Shown: positions 8,514-18,895, counted from the first letter of the stretch. The stretch is DNA of 64,000 nucleotides from Dioscorea cayenensis subsp. rotundata (GCF_009730915.1 NC_052481.1:15062386-15126385); one strand, 5' to 3'. Made by a program: numbers and translations. The notes: generated by a model not told the origin, from the sequence alone.

Positions 8514-10247
8514 ATGACACTCGCCAATCAAGCAAATCTTGTAGAACCTGTCAACGAAATCGAGAGAACCTTGCATCAAAGACTGAGAGACGTGGCTGAG
8601 AGCTCAGAACATCAAGGAACACGAGTTGAGATTAGTGATCCGTAAGTCATGGCAGAACCAAGGTGCACCTTGTCTGATTATGAAAGACCTCAGTTTACTG
8701 GTGAGGAATTCAGTGTGCATGCTCCCACCGTGCCTGCTAATAACTTTGAAATCAAAGCAAGCACAATTGGGATGGTCCAAAATTCCGTACAATTTGATGG
8801 GTTGGCTGATGAAGACCCACATGCTCATTTGTCTCGCTTCCTCCAAATTTGTTCCACCTTCAAGATTAACTCAGTGTCCGATGATGCGATAAGATTGAGA
8901 TTATTCCCTTTCTGTCTAAGGAGAGCAGCATATAGATGGCTCACTTCATTGGCTCCGGGATCGATCACCACATGGAAGGAAATGGTGGACAAATTTCTTG
9001 CTATGTATTTCCCACCAAGCAAAGCCGCTAGATTGATAAAAGAGATTTCTGCATTCCGACAAGGGGACTCCGAGACACTCTTTGAGCCACATGAGAGATT
9101 CAAGGATCTCCAACGCAAGTGTCCCCATCATGGCTTTTCCTCGTGGATGAGGATTTAGATGCTTTGCAATGGCCTGAATTATGCAACCAGACAGCTCATC
9201 GATGCTGCAGCAGGGGGGTCATTGAGTAGTAAAACCCCTGAGGATGCTGAAATCTTGATTGAAAACATGGTAAGTAATTAGTGTCATTGGTCTACTAGGC
9301 AAAAACCCACTAAGGCAGCTAGAATTTATGAGATAAATGACAACACTGCGCTAGCCGCCAAGGTTGAGGCCCTGACAAAGAGATTCAATCAGTTTGTGTT
9401 CGGTACGAGCTCAAATTCTGGTGCAATTTTGTCTTGCGAGACTTATGGGGCCGGGCATGCTACTGTTCAGTGCCCAATTTCAATAGCCTCAGATGCCCCA
9501 GTTGAGACAGTTGATTATGTTGGGGGAGCTCCCAGAGGCCCGGGGAATCCTTATGGAAACATATATAATCCGGGGTGGAGGAATCACCCAAATTTTTCTT
9601 GTGGTCAACAACAGCAACATCGGCCCCCGCAGCCACAGGGACTTCCACCTCAACCTCTCCAGCAGCCCGAGAAGAAGTTCACCACTGAAGATGTGTTAGC
9701 AAGGTTTATGATCAATACCGAGGCAAAATTTGTGAACATCAACAACCAATTTGCTGAAGTAAACACTATTTTGAGGAATGTTCAAGCCTCCATTTAATCA
9801 TTGGAAGACCAGGTGGGGCAACTTTCTAGGGCAAACTCGGAGCGACCGCCGGGTAGCTTACCTAGTAACACTGAAAATAATCAAAGGGAGCATTTGAAAG
9901 CCGTCACTCTCAGGAGCGGGAAGCAGGATGAAGCACGAGCCGAGGAGGGCTCAAGCACTAAACATAATGGGGTAGCCGCACGGGAAGACCCTAAGCCATC
10001 TGAGAGTGAACTTGAAGGGGTAAAGGAAAAACAAGATGAAGCAACCATTCAACTACAAACACCAAGGATACCCGAGTACAAGCCGGTGATCCCCTATCCG
10101 GCTAGGCTGAGGCAAGATAAGGATGAGGCTCAATTCAGGAAATTCCTCAATGTATTTAAGCAGTTGCACATAAATATCCCTCTTGTTGAAGCATTAACTC
10201 AGATGCCCAAGTATACAAAGTTTATGAAAGACCTGCTGACTAATTAG
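8514..10247 (+). pseudogene. gag: gag pseudogene of A2
   Basis: One reading frame from ATG 8514 carries the whole gag but is broken by in-frame stops near 8643, 9156, 9276, 9795 and 10245. Order: leader peptide; capsid-type retrotransposon gag domain about 8760-9150 (VQFDGLADEDPHAHLSRFL, RLFPFCLRRAAYRWL, FLAMYFPPSKAARL); zinc knuckle near 9437-9473 with the second Cys changed to Tyr (CETYGAGHATVQC); YNPGWRNHPNFS; glutamine-rich stretch; coiled-coil tail; VTLRSGK; and the pre-protease segment PVIPYPARL...FKQLHINIP. Alignment with C1 suggests several stops arose from Gln or Lys codons. The leader also contains one stop before MAEPRC (8649), where a shorter protein could start. Confidence 0.8.
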
Positions 10248-10299
10248 AGAAAATTGGAGGAATTAGAAACAGTTGCACTACCACGGAGCTGCTCGCAAT

Positions 10300-11083
10300 G
10301 ATTCGAGGAAGCTCCACGAGAAATTGGTCGATCCCGGGAGTTTCATTATTCCATGTGTGATTGGGGAAGGCATGCAAGAAAAATGCCTTAGCGGACTACG
10401 GGGCTAGCATCAATGTAATGCCTTACAAAGCTGTTTTTTAAAATTGGGATTAGAAGACATGAGGCCCACAAGGATGACAATACAACTTGCAGATCATTCT
10501 ATCAAGAAGCCACGCGGTGTTGTTGAGGATGTGCTAGTTAGAGTAGACAAGCTCATTATCCCTGTGGATTTCATTATTCTTGATGTGGATGATGATGTTG
10601 AAGTCCCATTGATCCTCGGGCGACCGTTTCTTAACACCGCCGGTGCCCTCATTGATGTAAAAAGGGGAAAAATGACATTGAGAGTGGGGGATAAGGAAGT
10701 CATTCTCACTCTTCCCGTGGCCATGAAACACACCTTGGACCACAGCGATCCCTCTACTTTCTTGATGAAAGCCGATATGATTATTACTTGATTATGTGCG
10801 GGAGGTCTTGGCAATTAACCCCTTGGATGAATTCTTGGAAGGAATGGATAGCGATGAGTGCAAGGAGAACAACCCACTTCCCACACATGTAAAAGCATGT
10901 AGGCTAAGTGGGAACATTTCCGTGTCGAGTAATAAGAAGAAATCAACCACAAGGAAAATTTGGTGTAAGAGGGACAAGAAAGCGAAAGTGGGGATGAGTG
11001 CACACTATGACCACCACGGGAGATCGATCGACTATTCTTCGAGGGAAAGGGTAAATTCCGTGTCTTTTCATGCCTCTCGATGA
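10300..11083 (+). pseudogene. Retropepsin (aspartic protease) pseudogene of A2
   Basis: Protease-like sequence follows gag through at least three frame changes. The active-site region ALADYGASINVMP (codons from 10385, catalytic Asp GAC 10394-10396) is in one frame; a homopolymer shift near 10435 leads to LGLEDMRPTRMTIQLADH...VPLILGRPFL in another (10444-10791); a further shift near 10790 leads to an acidic tail (to 11083). Asp and Gly of the catalytic triplet remain, unlike in the other three copies of this window. No reverse transcriptase follows. The protease would cleave the gag polyprotein in the particle; this copy cannot be made intact. Confidence 0.75.
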
Positions 11084-11162
11084 CTTTCCCATCTTGGAGC
11101 ACTTCTCTTGGGCTTGGAGGTAAGTCCCCACCATTTGATCCACCTTGAGGTAAGAAAAAAAG

Positions 11163-11215
11163 GTACGTCGAGCTAATGGCGTTAAACAAAAGCGCTTCTT
11201 GGGAGGCAACCCAAG
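11163..11215 (+). other. Conserved pol-relic motif (A2 copy)
   Basis: Same block as in A1, C1, D and E1, here with two extra A bases in the AAACAAAAGCGC stretch that shift the peptide frame. Ends GGGAGGCAACCCAAG. Confidence 0.6.
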
Positions 11216-12319
11216 TCTTTAAATTAAATCGTCCTTAAATTTTTCGTATTTCTTTTTAGTTGCTTAGTCTCTTTGTTGTGGTTGAATGCATATGCTCGTG
11301 AGGTTCTCATATTTTTGTTGTTATGCTCAACTCATGCTTAGGCTTGCTTGTGTAGCTTTGGACTTGAATTAGTATTGTTTAGTTGTGTTTCATTGTTATT
11401 TCAGTGTCCATGAGGTTGTAATTCGTATTTTATTTAGTTTGCGAGAGGAACCATGCCAATTTTTCAATTTTCCAGGTCCATACGGGCCGTATACGGCCTG
11501 TATGGACACTTGTCGCATTATCCGGGGCCTTGTGGCCATCCTTGCGGCCGCAAGGGACCTCTCGCGGGGACCCTGTGCGTGCGGGCTGTGGGCCTCACGG
11601 GCGCCATGCGCCCTCATGGGTGCCCGTGAGGCTCTCGGCCTCACTGGTCGCGCGTGGGCTGAGAGGCTCACGGGCGCCATGCGCCCGCATGGGCGCCCGT
11701 GAGCCTTTCAGGCTGGTTTTTCAGCCCATGCGGGCACCATGCGCCCGCATGGGACCCGCATGGGCTGGGCTGCCCATTAAAGGGGCTTTGTCCCCCTTTC
11801 TCTCTCCACTCTCTCCTCCTTCTTCTCCTCTTGTTTTCCTCTCATCTCTCCCTCACTCTACCTCATTTCTTCACCATTTTTTAGTTTTTCTTCTCTAATC
11901 ACCTCTCCTCCATCTTGCAAACTCACTCTTGGGTTTTAATCGGAGTTTTATCAACCGTTTCGCCGGATCTCATCACCCCAAGCCTCCAAGCCCTAATTCT
12001 AGGTTTTGCTACAAACTTGGTTTTATTGTGTTCTCACTTTATCTTTGAAGCTTGAATGACATATTTGGTTGTTGTGATGTGCTGTATGCTTGTTTCTTTG
12101 ACTTTTTCCTTCATTTTGTAAATTTTGGGAAGCTAGATGTCTAGGAGAAACTCTCGCAAAATTTTTTCGTGGGTTACTGTAGCAATGTCTGAAATTTTCA
12201 TTCTTCACATAGAAATTGTTGTGCTTTCAATTTTTCATTAATTCCATGATGATATAGTTATCTCCTATGAATGTATTCATAAAAATATTGGTTTGATAAC
12301 TTGTTTTTGTGGTATAGGT
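11216..12319 (+). other. Non-coding region with GC-rich hairpins, between motif and ORF3
   Basis: No gene is seen. A hairpin at 11475-11507 matches the one in A1. From about 11590 to 11770 the sequence is a run of dyads built from GGGCGCCATGCGCCCGCATGGG-like units, then a pyrimidine-rich stretch (11795-11930). Apparent ORFs here are GC-driven and not conserved. Confidence 0.6.
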
Positions 12320-13331
12320 ATGCCGATCAAGCGAGTTCTAACAAAGCGGCCACGGCACGATGCGGCATCAAGTGGAGTGCCATCCTTTGCCTTACCACAA
12401 CATAGGGCACGCTATAATCTCTTACAGTCCAAGCCCTTTGGTATCATCCATACAATTGCCCGCAATGACCTTGAAGTTCTAGGTTTGGCCGAGACCGTGG
12501 CGGAGTTAATCAATCATGATTGTTGGGACAGAATTTTCTCAATTAGTGATCCGGCCTACCGTGAGCTCACCTTGGAGGTTCTCAGCACGATTGAATTAGC
12601 GAGACCATCCGGGATAACCTTCCCAAGCCTTTGGAATAATGCATGCCATTACTGATGAACAATTGGGTTGTTTCTTGGGCTTGTATGATGAGGGATTCGT
12701 GAACACACCAGCATGTCAACGTCTTCCGACTGACTTTCCGACCACCATGACACACACACGGTTCTGGAACATTATCTCTGGTCGGCGCACAAATGAGTCA
12801 AGGAAAGCATCCCGTCTTCACAATCCTGCACATCGTTATGTTCATGCACTGTTGAGTCGAGGTATTGGTGGCCGGGGTGACAGCACTGGGGTAATCACTC
12901 GCTCTGACTTACTCATGATATATAGCATCATTGAGCACTACCCGATCTACTTTGGTCACCTCTTTGCCGAGTTTTTTGTCCATCAGGGTACTTATACACG
13001 CCTTGGATCTATTTTTGTTGGGCCATTTATCACACGTATGATTCGAGTTATGGGTTTGATTGAGCACACCCGAGACTTACACATTGTTGGTGAATTTTCA
13101 CCCTTGGGGATGGCTACTATGTTTTCCATGGGGATGGTGGAGAAACGCGGTGACACATATACTATTATTCAATACTCACCTACAGGGGAGCGCATCAACA
13201 CTTCTCCACCACAGTCTGATTCTGAGCCAGAAGACGCGCCACCCTCAGTTGAGCTTCGCCTTCAGGAGATTAAGGGCGAGATTCGTTCCCTTCGCCAAGG
13301 ACATCAAGAGACTACCGAGACACTGAGATAG
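12320..13331 (+). pseudogene. Athila-type ORF3, one frameshift
   Basis: The best ORF3 copy of the window. ATG 12320 (MPIKRVLTKRPRHDAA) leads to 12655; a 1-base change near 12640 moves the frame, which then stays open from 12639 to 13331. About 337 residues in all. Conserved features shared with the relics at 4358, 22326 and 36113: RELTLEVLSTIE, LGLYDEGF, LPTDFP, RYVHALLSR, GRGDSTGV, and a Pro/Glu-rich then coiled-coil C-terminus ending at TAG. I see no convincing signal peptide or membrane segment. It resembles the plant Athila ORF-1/putative plant transposon protein families known from Athila-type elements; the function is not established. Confidence 0.7.
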
Positions 13332-13629
13332 TTGGCAAGGGATATGCGCGAAGTCTTTTTTTTCGTGCGTGGGTTTTCTTCATCCTCTGGCACCACCTCA
13401 GGGACTACCACATCCTTAGCACCAGCTGCACCTGTTGACGAGTACCACCCCTCTTAGGAGACTTCTCACGGATTGTTGCCTCTGCTCTTTTCCCCTTTGC
13501 TAGCGTTGTTGCCCAATGACTGTGCTTTCACTGAACACTCTTCATCAACCAAATGGGGCAGTCTTTTTTCCCTTCCCTTTCATGCTTTATTTATTTATTA
13601 TGAATTCTACACCATGTTCTGCTGATTAG

Positions 13630-13671
13630 TGTACATTGAGGGCAATGTACAATTCTAGGTGTGGGGATGGG
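13630..13671 (+). promoter_or_regulatory. Hairpin-polypurine module 1 of A2
   Basis: Nine-base-pair stem TGTACATTG (13630-13638) / CAATGTACA (13643-13651) with loop AGGG, followed by a purine-rich GGTGTGGGGATGGGATGG. The same arrangement occurs at 16143, 35689 (minus) and 60985. Possibly an internal second plus-strand priming site; this is inference. Confidence 0.55.
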
Positions 13672-14205
13672 ATGGACTATTTGCATGCTTACTTCACCGG
13701 TGATAGCTATGATTTATTGTTAAGAACCTCCTGGCTTGAATGAATGATAGTAATGAGTTGTAGTGTTATTTGTGCTATAAGGAAGTCATGTTTTCTTTCT
13801 AGTGTTTTCTTCACAGCTTTGACACAGTACTTCTACCTTGTTTTCCCCAGCTAACCCACTACTTTGATTTAAAGTGTTAGAGTGGTAAATTCATCCCTCA
13901 ATAGTCTTTTAAGAGCTTTTGGTTCTTTTGTTCATTTTGTTTTATCCCTAAGTGAAGTTTTGCATGAAAGTGCTCAGGAGACATGTATATAATTGTTATC
14001 TAAAAAAAAAAATAAAAAAAAAATAATAATAATTTGAAAAATGAAAAAAAATGAGTCTATGTCAGTATTCCTCTGCTAATTTAGCATGAATGCGTCTATG
14101 TAGATTGTAATCAAGTAAGTTGGGCGGCTCTTGTGCCTAATTAGCATGTGCATCCTTCTGAAAGATTATAAGATATTTTGTGCAGTCTACGTTAGGCGGA
14201 CTCGG

Positions 14206-14247
14206 AAAAAATAAATAAATAAATAAATAAAGAAAGAAAGAAAGAAG
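14206..14247 (+). repeat. Simple repeat (AAAT)n then (AAAG)n
   Basis: About six AAAT units followed by four AAAG units in the non-coding 3' region of A2. Ordinary microsatellite. Confidence 0.9.
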
Positions 14248-14580
14248 TATTTGTTCTCCCGGACTCAATCATGCATTCACTTAGTTACTAAAGTGTTGGA
14301 TGTGGACCGAAGTACTCTTGACCTACTATTGAGGGTGTCTTTAACATTTTTAACACCGGTAGTCATTGAATGTGGTGTGAATAGGGAGAGCGAGGGATGA
14401 AGCATACACACACTCAAGAGGAAAGCACTCTAGAGGAATCATGACTATCTCTACTGAGTTAGTTATTGTACAACTCATTTCCTTGAATTCATTTCATCTG
14501 TGCCTGTGGGGTTCTTCACTATTTGAGCTTGAGGTCGTACATTTAGTCGTTTATCATTCCGCCCTTATTCTTTCATGTGT

Positions 14581-14621
14581 GTTTGCTTGGGGACAAGCAA
14601 ACGCTTAGGTGTGGGGATGTT
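14581..14621 (+). promoter_or_regulatory. Hairpin module 2 and polypurine tract of A2
   Basis: Nine-base-pair stem GTTTGCTTG (14581-14589) / CAAGCAAAC (14594-14602), loop GGGA, then GCTTAGGTGTGGGGATGTT directly against the 3' LTR. The purine run is the plus-strand primer. The outermost pair is G-C here but T-A in the copy at 17041, a compensatory change. Confidence 0.75.
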
Positions 14622-16004
14622 TGATAAACGCCTAAATGTATGTATTTTATATGTATTAATCTTGTATCATTTGTGAATATGTTAACGAATTGATGCCCGT
14701 TTTATGTCTAAATTGGTTATTTCGGTGTTGCAGGTCTTAAATGAGTCGAACCATGCTCAAAAATGTAAATCAGATGAATTCGACACTAAAAAACGGCATT
14801 TTTGGGGTCCCAGCACTGTAGCGGCACTATACGACCGCATGGGTGCCCGTGAGGTTTGCTGGAAATTCTCAGTAGCACCGGCATGTTTTCTGGGCATTTG
14901 GCTGTGAGCTTCACGGGCTTCATGCGCCCGCATGGATGCCCGCATGAACTGACGGGATATAAATTAAACCGATTTTTCTAGGGCAAAGGGAGGAGTTTTT
15001 GGGAGAGTTCTTGGAGCCGATTTTCACCAGTCTTTAGGAGGCAAGATCACACGTTTTGGAGAAGGGAAATCAAAGGGAGAAGCTCGGTTTCTGCTAGATC
15101 TTCATCGATCTCTTCTTTGGGAGTTTGTAGACGACGAGAGAAGCCGTCCCCATCGCGGCGTCCGTGGAAGCATTTCCACCTAGCTTGGCTTGTCTTCCTA
15201 CTTCTATTGTTTGAGGGAGTTTTCTTATGCCATTTGTAGTTGTTTTCATGGACTTGTTGCTTGTATTTGTTTGCATGGACGAGTAGACCTCAAGGTCACC
15301 GGATGCCGGTGAACCTTGGGGTGAACTTGTGTATTTGGACGATTTAATTTTGTCTATTGCAATTGTTGTGTATTTGTGATTCATTCTTGGTGCATTTGAT
15401 GTGTTGCTTACATGAGAACTCTGTAAACTAACTGCTAGGTTGTACTTGGTAGCGTGACCATCGCCCTTGTACTAGACACACCAAGTTTGGAAGGGATTCA
15501 TGTACGAATACGCCGTGACCATCGGGTATTCTGTACCCCTCCACCATTAGGGCTAGACCAAGTTGTGTTCCGGCCCTAATTAGGGATTTCCCCACTTGTT
15601 AATGCAATCGTATGAGAATTGATTGGAAGAAATTCTGTGTCAATACTTATACCAGATTAGGGGTTAATTGCCGTGACCATCGGGTTAATCTAATTTAGGA
15701 AATCTCTATGTCCAAACCTTTAATTGCATGACATTCTTAGCATCCTTTGCACTTTAGTAGCCCCTAGGGAATCCGCATCCGTGACCATTTCTTTCCCCTG
15801 ATTTTATACCCTTACCTTATCATAGACTCCATTTGTAGTTCTTTTATTTCAAGTAATAGATTAGAGAAACTCTTCGAATCATTCGGCTAGACAATACGCA
15901 AAGAGGAAGTAAGAGTAGATTCTTGGGCCCAGGGAATACGACCCTCTCGTGCTCGCACGAGGGATATTACTTGACGACTCCGTGCACTTGCGGATCGCTC
16001 ATCA
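14622..16004 (+). repeat. 3' LTR of A2 (family A)
   Basis: 1383 bp, TGATAAACGCC to GCTCATCA. About 50 bp shorter than the 5' LTR because the first U3 dyad is truncated (14825-14860); the rest differs at only scattered bases. Confidence 0.95.
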
Positions 16005-16142
16005 TGAGCTTCACAACCCATTAGAACACTACTCCCAATGAATTAGCTTCATCAAACGCAACACTAGGAGTCAGGGGAGTATTGTTTTGATTGCTTCTCC
16101 CACATCTATTTTTGAATGATATATTTTGAATGAGCTTGTATG

Positions 16143-16183
16143 TGTACATTGAGGACAATGTACAACTTAAGTGTGGGGGGGAG
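16143..16183 (+). promoter_or_regulatory. Hairpin-polypurine module 1 (C3)
   Basis: Perfect 9-bp stem TGTACATTG (16143-16151) / CAATGTACA (16156-16164) with loop AGGA, then CTTAAGTGTGGGGGGGAG. About 900 bases upstream of the matching module next to the LTR. Confidence 0.6.
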
Positions 16184-16265
16184 TTTCATAATGCGCACAT
16201 CTTTTCTATTGTTCTTGATTGATATATGCTCACATAGCCAATGGCGGTTCACCTTAGTTGCAATG

Positions 16266-16483
16266 TTTGTATTCTTAAGTCTAGGAGAATTGTTAACATT
16301 GAATGTTTTCATGCTCTAGTTCTTTCTTGAATTTTTAGGAATTTTTGCCCGATTTACACTTAGTGCACTACTCACTCTTTGAACTCTATTGGAAACTCAT
16401 GTTCGATGTTAAAGGGACTAGTTAGGTTGGGTGGAAAGAGCTACCACCTATGTTAACAATTCTCCTAGACTTAAGAATACAAA
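16266..16483. repeat. Perfect 34-bp inverted repeat
   Basis: Arms 16266-16299 and 16450-16483 are exact reverse complements, 150 bases apart. Only the left arm is present in the corresponding DNA at about 61110 and 33650 (minus), so the right arm, with one extra GAAAGAGCTA hairpin just before it, is a recent inverted duplication in this copy. Confidence 0.85.
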
Positions 16484-16765
16484 TTTTGAAGTATTTGCTA
16501 AAAAAAAAATTTGAAAATTAAAAGAACGAACAAAATAGTTTTATTGTTTATTTGTATTTGTTGGGTGGAAAGAGCTACCACCTATAAAGTATGAAGCTAC
16601 TCTCACAAGTCGGATACTAGTTATGCCCTAATGAGAGAAAGAGCTATCTCATAGGATGAGTGAAAGCTAGCACTCGGGTAGAAAGAGCTACCACATCGAA
16701 AGTGTGAAAGCCACATTAGCGGCCGCTTTGGAAAGGGCTACCTTAGAGGATGTGTGAAGCTACTA
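16430..16765 (+). repeat. Array of GAAAGAGCTA stem-loops
   Basis: Five units with constant loop AAAGAGCTA (AAAGGGCTA in the last) and variable flanking stems: GGTGG/CCACC (16430-16448 and 16564-16582), ATGAGA/TCTCAT (16631-16652), GGTAG/CTACC (16677-16692), and a short GG/CC unit (16729-16742). The units alternate with a GTGTGAAAGC-type phrase. A second copy of the array is at 61370-61575. No coding frame is maintained. Confidence 0.7.
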
Positions 16766-17040
16766 CCATCTTTGAAATTGTTGTCACTTTTGTAAATAAA
16801 TAAGTCCCTTATACTTAGAATTTTGAGTAGTATACCCTGGGTTGTTTTGAGTGAGTTCACACACGTACACGATTTCGGGTTTGTTGTCCTTTTTGATTCA
16901 AGTTTTTAGCTAGAGCATTGATTTTTCGTATTTCATGTTGATATTTCCCTTTCTTGTAGAATGCTCTCTTTGTATGCTTCGGTGAACCTAAGGCCAAGCA
17001 CTTTCAATATTTTCTTCATTGATGCACATAACATTTTAAT

Positions 17041-17081
17041 TTTTGCTTGAGGACAAGCAAAAGCATAAGTGTGGGGGAGTT
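17041..17081 (+). promoter_or_regulatory. Hairpin module 2 and polypurine tract (C3)
   Basis: Perfect 9-bp stem TTTTGCTTG (17041-17049) / CAAGCAAAA (17054-17062), loop AGGA, then GCATAAGTGTGGGGGAGTT ending at the LTR. Plus-strand priming site for the C-family element. Confidence 0.8.
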
Positions 17082-18895
17082 TGATAAGTGCTTGTGCGAT
17101 ATGAATGCGAAGCATCATTTCCTTATGTTAAGCATTACTTTTCTCGGGTTTTTACACTAATATATGTGTTTTTATATTACTTTTATGCAGGTAGGGTTGT
17201 GAAACCAATTATGAAGGAAAGAAGCCAATGTGGATTACAATGCACCGATTTTGGAGGAAATCTTGCTAAGGTTCAAACGCGAAGACATAGGTCCGGTGTG
17301 AGATGCTAGAGTGTGTGCCAACCTCCTCGTATTTGAGTGAACACAACCATTTGGAGGGGCACAAAGGCAGTCACACTCAAGCACTCCGACTTATGCACAT
17401 AGAACAAGATTTCCATCAACTTGTCCATCATTGAAGAAGCAAAACGATCCACGACTTGAATGTGTTCCCGTTTGCGTCACCTCGATGAAAGTATAGACTC
17501 GGGAAGTATTTTAGGCTAGGTACTGTAGTGGAACAATGTAGCTAATGCACTCTAGCAGCCCAGTTCATAGCCGGCCGAGAAAACATGAATTCAGAGAATC
17601 CACATGGGCGTGTGGAAATTATACACGCCCGTGTGGAAATTCCACATGGGCGTGTGTAAAATCCACAGGCCCGTGTGGCCGCCCGATTCCAGCTCTATTA
17701 AAAGCCGATTCAGCCCCGATTTTAGCATTCTTTTCTCCATCTTTTCTTCAACTTGAGAGAGGGTTTCGGCTAGGGTTTTAAGAGGCATCGGCTAGGGTTT
17801 TGGAGAGGTTCTATGGCTCCGACATCGTCATTCCTTAGGAAGAAGGTTGGTAGGGGAGCTTCCGTCGAGGCGTATCCTATACCGGATGAGGGAATCCTTG
17901 GACGACGAGTAGAGGACTTTCCACAAGACCATCGACATGACTATCGAGGGAGTTTCTCTATGGATTCATTACTTTTACATTCTATTTCTTTGATTGTGCT
18001 TAGCTCCTTGGAGAGCTAAACCCCTAGTAGGTACTTGGGTATTTGTGAACCCTAGGATGTATTGGTTTCATTGAATGCTTGATTGTATGAACATTTCCCC
18101 TAGAGTGACACTAGGGTTGAGAGTTCTTGTTGGTAACCTTGTGAGTGAGTGACACACCACGAGCGTTAGACAAGGCTAGGTTGGAGAGGGTCGAGAGGGT
18201 GAGTCGAGAGGTACAGGAGCATCCCCTTTCTCCTCCGGTGTGATAGATTCTATCTTCGTTACTCGAGTTCTTTGCGGCCATAATAGAGTGAATAGTCTAA
18301 GGGATGACCCTCCGCTGGGGCCTAGTTGCGCGTCAAACGGAGTGAAGCGTTGAGGTGATCTTAGTATCTAGGGCTTAATCGTGGTTAGGGACCTTCCACC
18401 TGGAGCAAAGGGTTAGGTCTATAATTAGGGAGAGATTTATCACTTGGAATCCCTAGAGCTCATTGCAACTCTATTCGAGTGCGAGGTTGAGAGGTTATCT
18501 CATCTCTACTCCGGGATATGTATAGAGTTAGGCATAGTTGACCTTAGATTTGGGACTATGTATTTAAGGATTTCCACGACTCACCATTGCATTGATTAGG
18601 AAGCATAATAGAGAGTTCTTACACTTGAAACAATTGTCCAAGGCAGAGCGTTATCCGAGTACCCCATCTTTATCGATTACCTTACCTCCTCCTTTAATCG
18701 TGCTCTATTACTTGTTGTTTTTACTTTTGAGAATTGAATCATTGTCACACTTATTACTACTGATCTTTCACATAACTAAGAAGCCGATTAAGTGTTTTTT
18801 ATTCCCTACTCCCTGTGGATTCGATACCCGCTCATCCAGGATTATTACTTCGACAAACCCGTGCACTTGCGGGATATACGCAAGGGGACCTTGTC
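17082..18895 (+). repeat. 3' LTR of C-family element (C3)
   Basis: About 1814 bp from TGATAAGTGCTTGTG to GGGGACCTTGTC; the final A expected after TTGTC is changed or lost. It carries the CTGTAG cluster near 17520, the CACGGGCGTGTGG dyads (17600-17680) and a TATTAAAAGCC box near 17695. The right edge joins the E2 coding region. Confidence 0.85.

Larger units (their letters stand above)
13332..14580 (+). other. Non-coding 3' region of A2
   Basis: No gene is seen. It begins with an AT-poor remnant of the ORF3 tail (to about 13450), has hairpin-polypurine module 1 at 13630-13670, A-rich tracts at 14003-14050 and a simple repeat at 14206-14247. Confidence 0.6.
6790..16004 (+). mobile_element. Element A2, 9.2-kb Athila-like LTR retrotransposon lacking pol
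   Basis: Complete by LTRs: 5' LTR 6790-8222 and 3' LTR 14622-16004, both TG...CA. Inside are a doubled tRNA-Asp primer site with a captured tRNA, a gag pseudogene, a protease pseudogene, the pol-relic motif, a GC-hairpin region, an ORF3 pseudogene, two hairpin-polypurine modules and the 3' LTR. No reverse transcriptase or integrase coding fits between protease (ends about 11083) and ORF3 (12320). Outside the hypervariable U3 dyads the LTRs are nearly identical, suggesting recent insertion or conversion. The flanks ACACC and TGAGC do not match, and the DNA on the two sides belongs to different elements, so one side has probably been exchanged by recombination. Confidence 0.9.
16005..17081 (+). 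other. 3' internal region of a C-family element
   Basis: No coding is seen. In order: text matching the ORF3 3' flank of D in reverse (GAGCTTCACAACCC), hairpin-polypurine module 1, a 34-bp perfect inverted repeat, an array of GAAAGAGCTA hairpins, and module 2 against the 3' LTR at 17082. Its own coding part and 5' LTR are not present; A2 abuts it at 16004. Confidence 0.7.

Noticed and set aside
11385..11898. GC-rich ORFs on both strands near the A2 hairpin region
   Set aside because: Frames stay open because the dyads lack A and T; products are repeats of Ala, Arg and Pro and are not conserved in A1 or D.
12320..13331. Envelope-type protein
   Set aside because: No signal peptide, transmembrane segment or cysteine pattern is visible, so I call it only an Athila-type ORF3.
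6785..16009. Target-site duplication for A2
   Set aside because: Left ACACC and right TGAGC do not match even with one-base shifts of the LTR edges.
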